A stretch of 64,000 nt of DNA from Phlegmacium glaucopus. Taxonomy: Eukaryota; Basidiomycota; Agaricomycetes; Agaricales; Cortinariaceae. Made by a program: the position numbers and the translations under genes. The stretch spans positions 421,719-485,718 of the forward strand of contig MU130372.1 in assembly GCA_015039465.1 (NCBI GenBank), given 5' to 3'. Positions within the stretch are counted from its first letter, which is position 1. Every line of letters starts with the position of its first letter. Positions 22,924-35,946 of the stretch are shown here, piece by piece. A model generated the notes under the pieces. It did not search any database, was not told where the DNA came from, and saw only the letters and a list, made by a program, of their open reading frames with translations.

Positions 22924-23650
22924 CCACCCCCCTTTTTAGGGGGGTTTTGGTTTTTTTATTTTATTTTATTTATTTTACTTCAATGTTAACTACAACCCGC
23001 AGCGTACGACGACGACCACCACCATTTCACCACCACCACTGTCCACTCCGACATGCCACCACCACCACCCTCGACACACTACCACCACCGACGGCTACCC
23101 CCCCTGTCCGGGGGGGGTGTATATCTTGTTTTGACACGACGACGCCGCCGGCTACCCCCCCCTGTTCAGGGGGGCTTTTATTTCGACAGACGACGATGGC
23201 TACCCCCCTTATTTAGGGGGGTTTTTTTTATTTTGATGGACGACAACGACCACTACCCCCCTTTCGAGGGGGGTTTCTTTTATTTCAACAGACGACGACC
23301 ACTACCCCCCTATTTAGGGGGGTTTTTTTGTATTTTGACAGACGACAACCGCTACCCCCCTATTTTGGGGGTTTTTTTTGTATTTTGACAGACGACAACT
23401 GCTACCCCCCTATTTTGGGGGTTTTTTAAAAAATTTTGACAGGCGATGACGACCACTACCCCCCCTATTTAGGGGGGGTTGCTTTTATTTCAACAGACGA
23501 CAACCACTACCCCTCTATTTTGGGGGTTTTTTTTTAAATTTCAACAGACGATGACGACCGCTACCCCACTCCCAAAGGGGGGTTTATTTTATTTCGACGG
23601 ATGACAACTGCTACCCCTGTTTAGGGTTTTTATTTATTTATTTCAACAGA
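22924..23650. repeat. ~50-bp hairpin minisatellite (C-run, loop, G-run, T-tract)
   Basis: About 12 units; the first stands alone at 22924 and the rest run from about 23091. Each unit is gctACCCCCC, a 4-7-nt loop (often TATTT or TTTTG), GGGGGG, a run of 5-9 T, then ATTTTGACAGACGACGAC or similar. Every unit can fold into a short C/G hairpin followed by T. Loop sequences vary while the stems are kept. Confidence 0.92.
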
Positions 23651-23820
23651 TGGGATATTTTTTATTTAGTTTATTTAAATAAAAAAAATGTATAATTATT
23701 AATTAACTGTGAATGATGATAGCTACCCTCAGGGTAGAGTTGTTAGTATTGAATTAAAGAAATTAAATAATAAATAAAACAAAACTTTAGTACAAATATA
23801 CTCATTTAATTAAAATTAAT
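23651..23820. other. AT-rich spacer inside the hAT-like element
   Basis: No gene or repeat unit recognised. Confidence 0.5.
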
Positions 23821-24196
23821 TTACAATGTGCTCGGAATGTGCTCGGAATGGCTCGGAATATGGTTGGAATATGGTTGGAATGTGGTCGGAATATGACTGA
23901 TACATAATTTATTATTTTTGCTTGGACTGAGCTCGGATTCTGCTCAGAACTGCTCGGATTCCACTCAGAACTGCTCGGAACTGCACACAACTGCTCGGAT
24001 TGTGTGGGGGAGGGTAAAGTACTGAAAAAAACATAAGATTTATCTTTGGAAAACACATGAGAAACACCTGATGTATTTTTAGAAATTTTCCTTCAGAAAT
24101 ACTTTTTGTGTTTTCATGAGAAAAGTTATTTGGAAATGACAAAACATATCTAAAAATAAGTTTTTCTATGGGAAACCCCACCTAGTGCCAGCAGTG

Positions 24197-24402
24197 AAAC
24201 CTAGATAAGCCAACAACAGTCATTGTAGCGCTAATTTGACAAGTCAAAGCAACATCAAGGAATGGCATCTACTACTACAAAGATTTTGGTGTCAATGAGG
24301 TTGTTGATCTGAGTACACTACAGTGTGTTGTCAGAAGGATACAGGACATAGATGAGTGGGCTATCATTGATTGGAGCAATAATGTGGACATTCAGGTGGA
24401 CT
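24197..24402 (+). pseudogene. CACTA-type (Tnp2-like) transposase, piece 5 (C-terminus)
   Basis: After the MITE the text resumes with KPTTVIVALI-like residues, GIYYYKDFGVNEVVDLS, LQCVVRRIQDIDEWAIIDW and ends DIQVD with a stop at 24402. This matches the C-terminus of the family. A stop and a frame change lie at the start of the piece. Confidence 0.8.
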
Positions 24403-24848
24403 GAAGCTACTAAACGTCTCTGTTTATTTTCCAAGGCAAAATAATGGATTTTTTTGCATAGCCTGAACCTTGGCTTCCACCACAAGATGTCAAGCATGGC
24501 ACCTGAACCTCCCTTTCCACATGGCCTCCTCCAACAATATGCTCATTACCATTCAAAGGCAGTTATTTAAAATTCAACATCAACTAGCCATGCCCTACAA
24601 ACACTGAATTAACAACCGGCACCACTTTCAAGAGGCAACCTCACAAACATACATTTTACATCCTACCCATTAAATTTACTATGTTTTTTTTTAGCTTTCT
24701 ACACTCATTCAACTTATCAAGTATCCATGAGACTATTATTCACAGCCTCTCACAGGCTCTGATTGACGCCAACAATCCTAACGCCATCTGCCACCTCATT
24801 CTCTCCTGGAATGGTTCCAGTCGTCACCGCATCGAAGGAATGGACCAT
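24403..24848. other. Spacer downstream of the transposase
   Basis: No recognised gene. A short open stretch (about 24750-24848) reading SLSQALIDANNPNAICHLI looks like protein but is too short to assign. Confidence 0.4.
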
Positions 24849-25475
24849 TATAAATCATTGTGAGTGTTGTATATAAACACTAACCAGAGATCAGTGGACC
24901 AGTCTTTAGGTCAAGAGACTCCCTGTTGTTCGTTTAGGGAAGGTGGTACCTTGACTTATAACACACTTGAAGGGTGATTGAGGCACAAGAGTAAGGAAGA
25001 GGATGAGGATGAAAAAGAAAGAGTCTTTGGTGAGACTATAGCGGTTGACAGTATGGGACAGTAACAGATAAAAGGCTGAAAAAGCGAACTTGAGGGAGGA
25101 ATTCACTGGAACTCCACTGAGATGATGACTGTAGGGGACTAAGAATGAATTGGGAGAAACTACCTATCCTGGTACAAAAGAGCAGTATTTATACCCTAAG
25201 GATGAGGCTATGTAGAACAATAAAAAGAAAGAAGTACGCGCTGTCAAAGGAAGAAAGATAAAGAGAGGACAGCTGCGAGAAGAAAAGAACAATGGAAAAG
25301 AAAAAGGAACAATAAAAAAAATCTGTAAAGTGTCAAAGTGTGAGAGAAAAGAAAAGAAGGCAGTGTACATAGTCCAATAGCAAAAATATATCAACTCCAT
25401 AGGTGTGTGGTCATGTCAAAAATGTGAAAGGTCCTGAGTCAACACTTGAAAGGTGCAGCCTTGTTCCCAAGAAAA
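24849..25475 (-). mobile_element. TA-flanked hairpin element, copy B (truncated)
   Basis: Matches copy A from TATAAAT to CCTTGTTCCC..AGAAAA with few differences; 25144-25440 is almost identical to 20045-20345. The hairpin half is missing: the copy stops at 25475 where Plavaka transposase coding begins. The deletion or recombination that made this junction also removed the C-terminus of that gene. Confidence 0.78.
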
Positions 25476-27445
25476 GATCCTTGAAGATATGTTTATTGTC
25501 ATGAAAAGTGAGCCATGCCGCATCGAGGAGATCCAGAGATTCGTCAGTGTGGGTCTTGAAGTGAGCATAGTATATGAAATCCAACACACTGCGAATGGCA
25601 CGGATGACAGCAGGGTCTGTGGCACCAGCGAGGACCGCAAGAAAAACCTTCTCCATATTTTTGTGCTCAGTTCCGGTCCATTGGGTTGTTAACGAGATGC
25701 CCCTCTTGAAATGGCGGAGGGTTGGATGAGGCGACATTGACTGAAAGCGCTGGTCTACTTCACCCTCGCCACCTTCAGTTGCTTCGGTTGCCCAACTTGA
25801 AATGTGATTCTTGAAAACGCCCTTATGGAGTTGATGAAGGATGTCGGGTGTGATACTGGTGAATATATTACAATGAGGGAGATCTGCCCAGAAGGGGTTG
25901 ACTGCTCGAAGACTATGATTGTCGAATTCAGGTGGGTTTTCGCCATTAGCTTGCTCTCCCAGGATTCAGATTGTGGTTTCTGGATCACGCAAGTCTGAGA
26001 AACGTCGAGCACCACGTTCCTTCGGATCTACAATGCATCTCGGACAGGCGCTCTCCTTGCAACATGCAATGAGGCATTGCTCAGGGTAGTCAGCAATGTA
26101 GGCAGCCAAGATTGGATAGACAGTGCGGATGAAACCATCAGCACATTGCATATCCACGCCATTTTCCCCAGCATCAATCAGCAGTTTTAGAAGGGTGCGC
26201 ATGCATTCATGGAACAGCTGATAGCCTTCGACAGACCGTCTTTTCTTCGAAAAACATTCAAGTTTAGAGATAGGTACATACCCAATGAGGACCATTGCTC
26301 GTGCGGAGGGCTGACGGCAGGTCTCTTTCTTGATGTTGCCGATACTCAAATACACAGGCCATGCCTGCTTATCCCCAGCGAAACATGTGAGCTGCATCTT
26401 GTCAGAAGAGAGAATGACAGGAGCGATTGTGACGCCATCTGGTAACTCTGGCTGATAAGGCAATGTGATAAGCTCATTTCTCACGTCAAATAGCTGACTG
26501 AGTCACAAACCTGCATAGACCACCACCAATCCCCCGTCCACATCTCACTATACTCGCGGTTCGTCCCATCTTTGTTCCTATATACTTTTTTTGGTGCGTA
26601 AAATTGTTTTCCTTTAAATGCTGGGTTGCCCATTAATTCTTTGATGCATTCAACAGGATTACGATGCCAGAGCTCTACATCGTCCGTCTTCAATTCACCA
26701 TTTGGGCCGATAATATCGCCTTCGATCTGAAACGGTGTGCATGTCCATTCAGGTCCATCGGGAAGGGCATTGATTTGCTTCAGTAGAGTGCGTACATTAT
26801 GGAAAGCAGGATCAGCGCCATCCTTGATCTGAAGGTCTGTCAGAATAAGATCATGCATAAATCATCTCATCCATTTACCTTGTTCAGTTTTAGGAACTCG
26901 TCTATTTTCTTATGACTGACACCAGACGTCATCAACCATCTTGCAAGTTCCCACTCGTCTTCACTCTCAAAAGGCATCCAAGGTGCGTCACCAGCTCTTC
27001 TTTGTTGCTCCAAGCGCTGCTCAAAGTCTGTCTGGCCCTTTTCTGCATGAGGTAAACCAGCGCCTGGATAGTCATGGACATATCTTGCATCGTTATCCTC
27101 CAATTCGTCATCTTCAGCATCTTCAACAGATGCGCGTCTTGAGCGCACATTGACATTAGGTTCTTCACCACCTGATGTCTCAGAATCTGATTCAGCTGTG
27201 GCAATTGGTTCAATCGGTGGATCAAGTCCAACATCGGGAATTGACTCCATGTCGCTATTGGGGTTGTTTGGATCATATGGTTGGTTTCCCATCTCAATAT
27301 CATCGTTATAGGGTTCATCATCATCAGCTTTGTAGGAGGCCTCGAGTTTTGCTTTGCATCGCTGAGATTGAGCAAGGTGTGAGCTCAATCCTTGAGCCGT
27401 GGGGGGTGCTTTTGGACAAAATGGACATTGGTGAGAGTTTGACAT
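25476..27445 (-). pseudogene. Plavaka transposase, C-terminally truncated
   Basis: The start at 27445 gives MSNSHQCPFCPKAPPT, a C2H2-like finger that opens this family. Then follow an acidic linker, APWMPFES-type text (PWMPFESEDEWELARWLMTS), an intron near 26870, DGPEWTCTPFQIEGD, NREYSEMWTGDWWW, an intron near 26490, [60 protein letters not shown] and, after an in-frame TGA at 25976-25978, AVNPFWADLPHCNIFTSITP and DFIYYAHFKTHTDESL. The gene ends abruptly at 25476 in NKHIFKDL. CACTA-related transposase acting on its own ends. One stop plus the truncation make it dead; otherwise the frame is remarkably clean. Confidence 0.87.
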
Positions 27446-27623
27446 TATCAGAGAGTATGAAGATGTTGCTGATGAATCTGCCTCTAAGTTATTCCACAGA
27501 AATATGGCATATGCCTTGCGACGCATCCACACTTATCCCAATGGAGTCTGCTGGCTATTTTTTTTCCAGTATTGATTCTCCAACTATAACAAACACTGCT
27601 TCCTCACTTCCTCTTTACAGTCT
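27446..27623. promoter_or_regulatory. Short divergent intergenic region
   Basis: 178 bp separate the Plavaka start (minus) from the DUF6532-type start (plus). It contains a T-rich tract near 27560. It could serve as a shared promoter, but no defined element is visible. Confidence 0.35.
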
Positions 27624-27699
27624 ATGTCTACCCGCAAGGTGGGCTCATTGGAAGAAGATGACAGTCAAGATTCGGAAGCCCCTCCGTCGAAGAAAGTCA

Positions 27700-28184
27700 N
27701 NNNNNNNNNNNNNNNNNNNNNNNNNNNNNNNNNNNNNNNNNNNNNNNNNNNNNNNNNNNNNNNNNNNNNNNNNNNNNNNNNNNNNNNNNNNNNNNNNNNN
27801 NNNNNNNNNNNNNNNNNNNNNNNNNNNNNNNNNNNNNNNNNNNNNNNNNNNNNNNNNNNNNNNNNNNNNNNNNNNNNNNNNNNNNNNNNNNNNNNNNNNN
27901 NNNNNNNNNNNNNNNNNNNNNNNNNNNNNNNNNNNNNNNNNNNNNNNNNNNNNNNNNNNNNNNNNNNNNNNNNNNNNNNNNNNNNNNNNNNNNNNNNNNN
28001 NNNNNNNNNNNNNNNNNNNNNNNNNNNNNNNNNNNNNNNNNNNNNNNNNNNNNNNNNNNNNNNNNNNNNNNNNNNNNNNNNNNNNNNNNNNNNNNNNNNN
28101 NNNNNNNNNNNNNNNNNNNNNNNNNNNNNNNNNNNNNNNNNNNNNNNNNNNNNNNNNNNNNNNNNNNNNNNNNNNNNNNNNNNN
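27700..28184. other. Assembly gap (485 N)
   Basis: A run of N within the DUF6532-type gene. Confidence 0.99.
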
Positions 28185-29149
28185 GTAAGATAGCCTATCA
28201 AGTATCTTGAGTAGTCGTAGGAACCTACGAAAAAAGGTCGTCGCTTCTCGGGTAACCGCTGCATCTCGTCCTGAACCCTTTCGTAGTACCCAGTTTTGAT
28301 TCGGGAGCATCAGTTTGTACCAAGCGTGGTCTTCGCGCAAGTGTTACAGTTGTATTAGGCTACGAAACCCAGCAGATGACCAGTGTTGTGGGAGCTCCTC
28401 AAGTCGGTGTCCCTCTCTGGAGAATGAACTGACCCACCGACCACGACCGTTACTACGCACAACTCTAAGTGACAACATCTCTCTACTTGGCCTACCTTCA
28501 GGTAGCGGACGCATAGGTCATGAGCTACCGCTGCATACTGCTCTGTCTCTCGAAAGCGCTAAACATCCGAGCCCTCATCGCCTACAATCGAGTACCCCAT
28601 GAAACTCTTTACACGCCAACCTCTCCACGTAGTACCCCAAACAATCTGGACGAGTAAGGACCAATTACAAACTCGCTGCCTCAAAACATCTGACTAAACC
28701 GAACCTTCAATAAAAGTGTCTGCCGTCAACCCATTAGATCGGTGTCTGCAACAGTCGAATCCTCTGGGTTTTCTAAGTATCCTTCTAAATTATGGCTTCA
28801 AGCTTTCGGACCCTTCAGTAGTCTTAGGAAGAGGAGTGCAATCTTGTAAGTTCATTCTTCTGAGTCTGTATAAGCCCCTTTACCCTAATAAACCGTATCA
28901 TATGAAGGTCAAGAAGCGCGGCTCACGCATCCGTGGCCATGTCCTGGCAATCATTCGGCCTCAAATCATTGCAATCTATAGCTTCAACTGTAAAGTCACT
29001 CCGCAGGCAAAAACCCGCAACAGGACGTTGTGTGAGACACTCTTGGAAAATGGGGCTTTTCATTATAAGGTCTGATTCACTTTGACGTATCATTTAATTT
29101 CCCATCTAATTGATATCCCTTTAGGATACTAGCGCACTTGCTGGCTTTG

Positions 29150-29562
29150 TGTTAGGGCAACTGCGACGCTGACTTAGTCAAGCTAGCAGGGGATCCAAAG
29201 TTAATAATATTTCAGAAAAGATATCTACAAGTGACTTACCTAGCAGGGGATCCAAAGAGGAAAGGATGGGGATCCCTGCTAGGCTGGGGGTGTTTAGGTA
29301 CTAATATGGACATAACGGAGATATAAAATAAATAAAGGAATGATATGATAATAATTAATTAATTAAATAAGAAGTGGTGCGATATGAAAAATAGAAATAA
29401 AAGACGGAGTGAATCGGAGGACCGGAGTCGGAGCGGAACTACGGGGTTCCGGAGTCAACCGGTGACGGAAGCGGAGTTGGACGGAAGGTCGGAGGTCGTC
29501 GGAAAGGTGGGGTGTATGATTCTAGAGTTGAGGTTTGGGTTAAAGTCGGGTGTCCCCTAACA
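29150..29562 (+). mobile_element. Solo LTR in the DUF6532 core
   Basis: 413 bp, TGTTAGGG...GTGTCCCCTAACA, flanked by the perfect 5-bp duplication CTTTG (29145-29149 and 29563-29567). Inside, GCAGGGGATCC occurs twice directly and once inverted (29200-29285), giving a potential hairpin. Coding text continues in frame after one CTTTG is removed. Confidence 0.9.
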
Positions 29563-29925
29563 CTTTGGTCAGAACAAGATTATATCTGAGATCATTTACC
29601 TTGCATGGTTCAAAGACAAGACATCTCAAGGCCCGCTTCTCCCACATTACTTTAACCCTATCCCAATCGAAACACTTGCCTTCATCCTCACTGTGGTATA
29701 TGTTCTATCACCTCATATTTTTCTGAATTCAATTAACATGATACATAGATTGATTTCTGTCTGCGAGAATGGTCAACTGGAACTTTTATTCAAGCAAAAT
29801 TCTTCGAAAAGGATGTTCTTGCTTCCCACAAGGCCTACCGTCTTGAGGTTGAGGCATGGAGCGCCCTTAATCCTTCTGTCATTGAAAATATCCGTAAGAA
29901 GCTATTCAACCGTGCTATCTTTTGA

Positions 29926-30174
29926 CGGTTTCAAGGGTGTTTTTATGGTAATTTTCACAGGGTGGGAATGTTGTCATCACAACGGCTGTCATTCTTAGTT
30001 AGTTTCAATAGATAATGCTAACCATTTTAATGCATGGGAAAATTTCTGATTTCAAACCACCACCACTACAAGGAGACTGCACAGCACTGTGCAGAAGATA
30101 TACCTTCTCTACAGCTACTACGGCCACTACAATCAACTACAGGCTCTGCACAGCACTGCTGTAGACTGTAGTAG
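29926..30174. other. 3' flank with small palindromes
   Basis: No gene. CTGCACAGCACTGTGCAG (near 30077) and related ctctgcacagcactgctgtag form short inverted repeats next to the MITE insertion site. Confidence 0.5.
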
Positions 30175-30769
30175 TAGTGATGCCAAAGTTCAGTTCTGAA
30201 CTGACTCACTGAACCTGAACTGACTGAACTGAACTGAACTGAACTGAAAAGTTCAGTTCAGTTCAGGCATATGGAGAATTGGCAGTTCATCCAGTTCGAA
30301 CTGAACTGAACTGCTGAACTGATAGGTCCTCGAAGGATGAGAAATTCCTATATATTGATCCATGTTTCCTGGAAATTGGTTCTTTGGTGATGTACAAATG
30401 ATTTGGAAGTCCTTTTGGGAGTAAAACAATGATTGAGCAAGGAGATAATGACCATATGATGTGATTATGTTATATATTAGCATTATCCATTTTGGAACAT
30501 AAATACAAATCAGTGGTGTTATATATTCTCAAGGGGTCCTGAGATCATACTGAGTAGAAATTGGGTGCCTAAGGCCTAAGGATGGTCCTTGGACGATGGA
30601 AGTTCCAATAATAAGTAAAATATAGAATTTATAACAGTTCTTCAGTTCAGTTCAGCTCAAACCAGTTCTTTAACAGTTCAGTTCAGTTCAGGAAAAACTT
30701 AGTCAGTTCAGTTCTCAGTTCAGCAAAAAATGCTGCTGAACTGAACTGAACTGAACTTTGGCATCACTA
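30175..30769. mobile_element. hAT MITE with GAACT pentamer repeats
   Basis: 595 bp, termini TAGTGATGCCAAAGTTCAG and complement, with a perfect 8-bp duplication TGTAGTAG (30167-30174, 30770-30777). Both ends carry runs of (GAACT)n, reading (AGTTC)n at the other end, about 30190-30320 and 30635-30760, flanking an AT-rich centre. Non-coding. Confidence 0.93.
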
Positions 30770-30777
30770 TGTAGTAG

Positions 30778-32053
30778 GTGACTCCAGAGTTTGCTAATGC
30801 ATACCAGTGGTGTTCAGATACATCGAGGCCACGAAACACTTCGAAGACTCACACAGATTGTTCAGGTCGAACCTCGGTTAAGATAAGGACGAGCAAACCA
30901 AAGACACAGGATAAACAAGCGTATCACTTTACACTATATTCCTTTGAATTCTTTCATAATTTCTCTTCGTGCATCTTCTCAGAAGGCCTCCACCGTTCAC
31001 ATAGTTAGAACCTCACAAATCCGCATCAGCACAAATAGAGTAATAGCAAAGGAGCAGTCCGACATAGGGCTTCGCCCCACAGGACTATAATTGGAATATA
31101 ATAATAATAATAATATCCTGAAGAATTTGGCATTTTATGTGTGCCGGAGAGTCGGAGTCCGTCACATGAGTCGGTGAGTCGGGTTATTCATTTCAGACTC
31201 GTTCTCCAAAAATGCGAGAAGCCGACACACCGTTCCTGGTGTGTCGCTTCTTGCATAATGTGTTGTACTCCTCCTCTGTGTGTGTGTGTCCACTCTTGTA
31301 TATCCTCTTTTGTATCTGTCCCTCCATTCCTCTTTGTTCTTTTTCCTGCTCTCTTCAGAGAGTTCGTGTTGTTCTGGCGATTTGTCGTCCCCAGCCTACG
31401 GTTTTGACGTTATTTTCCATTCATTTAGAATTATTAATTGTCGGATTAATGGTCAATCCGAAGCCTAATATAAATACGGGGACCGGTGGTGACTGCGTAT
31501 TCCTTGACTTGTGCCTACTTTGCAGTAAGCACAATGCTCCACCAGTCGACAATTCCATTGGTTTGTATTGACTGTCAGCGCGTCAGCTTGCAGATTTATC
31601 GAATGATAACTAAGTTAGGAAGTTGTGTGCCCGTTTTGATAACGCTCCGAGGCAGAAAGATTATTGGATAGAGGAACGAAAAACTATTATAGATAGGTTA
31701 GGAAGCTGGGTGACCGTTTTGATAATGATCTGAGGCAGGAAGGTCGTTGGATAGTGGAGTGACAAACGAATATAGATAGGGAGAGAAGTTGATTCGCGGT
31801 GAGAGTGGACTCCCGGCCCGAAACAGAGAAATAGACAAGACCTGAATCTACAACGAACATATCTCGCGTCAACAGGCAGAAAGAAACCGTAGCAAAAAAT
31901 AAGTGTATTCCAGAAACTATCCAACTAGATCAACCATGCGCCGTTTTGCGAGGTGCTTCGACAATAGTACCAGCGCTTTCCGAGCAGCACGCTGCGCCCT
32001 CTGACAGTGATCGAAAGCCAAGCCACAACTCGTCTTGAGGACGTGTGAAGAGT
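30778..32053. other. Intergenic region with an ~88-bp tandem duplication
   Basis: No gene recognised. Two adjacent diverged copies (about 31604-31694 and 31695-31778) share gttaggaag, ccgttttgataa, gaggcag and ttggatag. A short (GT)n tract lies near 31278. The right part is the 3' flank of the kinase gene. Confidence 0.6.
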
Positions 32054-34681
<2,628 letters not shown>

Positions 34682-35023
34682 ATGCGTGCTACTGCTGTCC
34701 TCCAGGCTCTCAAGACAATTACTATGTCAATCTTCCAAGGCAATTCTGCCGCACAGGCCTTCGCTCAGACGCGTATTCATCGCCACTACGCCTTAAAGAA
34801 TCTCGAGGCAAGAGGAGCTGAGATAGCAGAAGTCGCGCAAGTAGCCTTCTCTTTTCCACTTTTTCCCTCGATACTAAAACTCTGAAATAGCCCCACAGAG
34901 TGGCATGGTGAAGGAGGGAAGAGTGGCAACAATAAGACTGGCCATCTTACCGTGCGCTTCAAAAAAAGGGACGGAACTTTCGTTACCACCCATCATGTAT
35001 ATCAAGACGATTCCCACTATTAA
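34682..35023 (+). CDS. Small basic protein gene, probably two exons (splice unresolved)
   Basis: The ATG at 34682 follows a CT-rich leader and opens MRATAVLQALKTITMSIF and HRHYALKNLEARGAEIAEVAQ. A fungal-looking intron follows: donor GTAGCC at 34841, a branch-like ACTAAAAC, and acceptors at 34890 or 34898. Downstream, the ATG frame is again open, with HLTVRFKKRDGTFVTTHHVY ending at TAA 35023, which looks like real protein. Neither acceptor joins the two parts in that frame, so either an indel has broken it or the true splice sites differ. Using the 34898 acceptor gives a different 45-codon tail. Function unknown. Confidence 0.5.
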
Positions 35024-35325
35024 CTATTTACTATGAGATCATTTATCCTCGTCGTCGTTTCTTCCCTTCCTTATCCTCTGACCAGTGACCACCACGTCGT
35101 TTTATAGTTCGCCGTTCCATACTTTAACAATAGATACAGTGTACTGACATTCCTTTGGCACACATCTTGTATCTCACCTTCCCGTCAACTTTTCCAAAAA
35201 AAAAAAGAAAAAAGATTTTGCAAATTAAGGCCACTTCTTTTATGATGTTGTCATCAAGGGTACTCGGGTAACTGAAAAAAATATACAGGGTCAATTTTTT
35301 TGCTAAACATACATTAACATAATGG
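35024..35325. other. 3' flank of the small gene
   Basis: AT-rich, no gene. An A-run lies near 35200. Confidence 0.5.
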
Positions 35326-35710
35326 TCAAGGGGGCACCAGGATCAGAATCCCGGACCAGTACCTGGTTAGTTAGTCCAGCCGCAGGCCCCGAAAAAAAAA
35401 ATTGTACCTGTCATTTTTCATCATTTGAGCATCATTTTAATAGAGATGAGCTTTAACATACTGTAAATAATTATAATAAAGAATTTCTACTATGTTGACA
35501 GTCTTGGAATAGTTTTGCGAGTGTGATGGCTGAATTGATGCGCCATTAGATCCATCTAAATTTAGAAATAATTGTGTAATATTTAAATAATTATGTAAAA
35601 TTACTATATATAGACATATCTTGCTTATGTTAGTTAGTTAGTCCAGCCAAAAAGTTCTTAACAAAAAAATTGACACCAGGTCTTTTTTTCTGATCCTGGT
35701 GCCCCCTTGA
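35326..35710. mobile_element. MITE with TCAAGGGGGCACCAGG ends
   Basis: 385 bp. Terminal inverted repeats TCAAGGGGGCACCAGGATCAG are near perfect. Flanked by TAATGG on both sides (35320-35325, 35711-35716), a 6-bp duplication that extends to 7 of 8 bp (CATAATGG/GATAATGG). TTAGTTAGTCCAGCC recurs in direct orientation near both ends. Superfamily undecided. Confidence 0.8.
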
Positions 35711-35946
35711 TAATGGTTGTATTCTATTTAGCTTTTGACGAGGGAAATGCTCCCACGTCGTTTGCCTTAATCTTCTACCTCCGAGTCTTCAACTACCCAT
35801 GGCGAGAATGGCGGTGGGATTGGACTTAAATTGGTGTATGGGGCGGCAACTTGATCTGTTGTTTTCTTGCGTCGTTTTGCTTTACCCTTTGGACTCTGCA
35901 TTCCGATCCAAATATATGACAGTATATTTCCTTGTTAGGCGTGTAC
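35711..35946. other. Spacer between MITE and hAT transposon
   Basis: No gene recognised. Confidence 0.5.

Larger units (their letters stand above)
22255..24024. mobile_element. hAT-like element, GAGGTC/CAGTA family, copy 2 (1.77 kb)
   Basis: Starts GAGGTCTTTACTCTCCCCCACACATTCC truncated here to its key parts: GAGGTC, TTTAC and a CTCCCCC run; ends with GGGGGAGGGTAAAGTACTG. Both termini carry the same GAGGTC and CAGTA hexamer pair as 5750-6282 and 59801-60283. It is inserted in an A-run, so the target duplication (probably eight A-rich bases) cannot be read exactly. Subterminal GCTCGGAA motifs are repeated in both orientations. No transposase. The interior is filled by microsatellite and hairpin minisatellite DNA. 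Confidence 0.75.
21982..24196. mobile_element. CACTG-ended foldback MITE carrying a nested element
   Basis: Ends CACTGCTGGCACT...AGTGCCAGCAGTG are inverted repeats flanked by AAA on both sides (3-bp duplication, as for CACTA elements). The arms 21982-22145 and 24025-24196 pair closely. A second palindrome (22146-22254, AAAGGTTTTCCTTTCAGAAA and complement) lies at the centre. The A-rich arm junction was split by a hAT-like element (22255-24024); without it the MITE would be about 445 bp. The MITE itself is inserted in the transposase gene. Confidence 0.82.
27624..29925 (+). pseudogene. DUF6532 domain gene with gap and solo LTR
   Basis: The start at 27624 (MSTRKVGSLEEDDSQDSEAP) is charged and disordered, like N-termini of this family, and runs into a 485-bp gap. 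After the gap the frame is uncertain until about 28905, where RGSRIRGHVLAIIRPQII, TRNRTLCETLLENGAFHYK, an intron (about 29070-29124), DTSALAG, [solo LTR 29150-29562], IISEIIYLAWFKDKTSQGP, FNPIPIETLAFILTV, a 53-nt intron (29696-29748) and EWSTGTFIQAKFFEKDV lead to a stop at 29925. These match DUF6532, an Agaricomycete domain of unknown function common near transposons. The LTR insertion in the conserved core inactivates it. Confidence 0.72.

Noticed and set aside
22688..22927. Val/Ile-rich minus-strand frame and the matching Met/Thr-rich plus-strand frame
   Set aside because: Pure translation of GAC/GAT/CAA microsatellites.
23053..23388. Repetitive Pro/Gly/Phe frame
   Set aside because: Translation of the ~50-bp hairpin units; unit lengths are not multiples of three, so there is no repeat-preserving frame.
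23091..23650. CRISPR-like regular repeats
   Set aside because: Repeats are adjacent without unique spacers and the genome is eukaryotic.
22924..23650. Bacterial intrinsic terminators
   Set aside because: The stem plus T-tract shape fits, but introns and protein families show a fungal genome, so the bacterial mechanism does not apply.
25755..26015. Minus-strand frame at 25755-26015
   Set aside because: Out of phase with Plavaka; the frame reading AVNPFWADLPHCNIF is the real one.
27175..28188. 337-codon plus-strand frame
   Set aside because: Antisense to Plavaka exons and extended by N.
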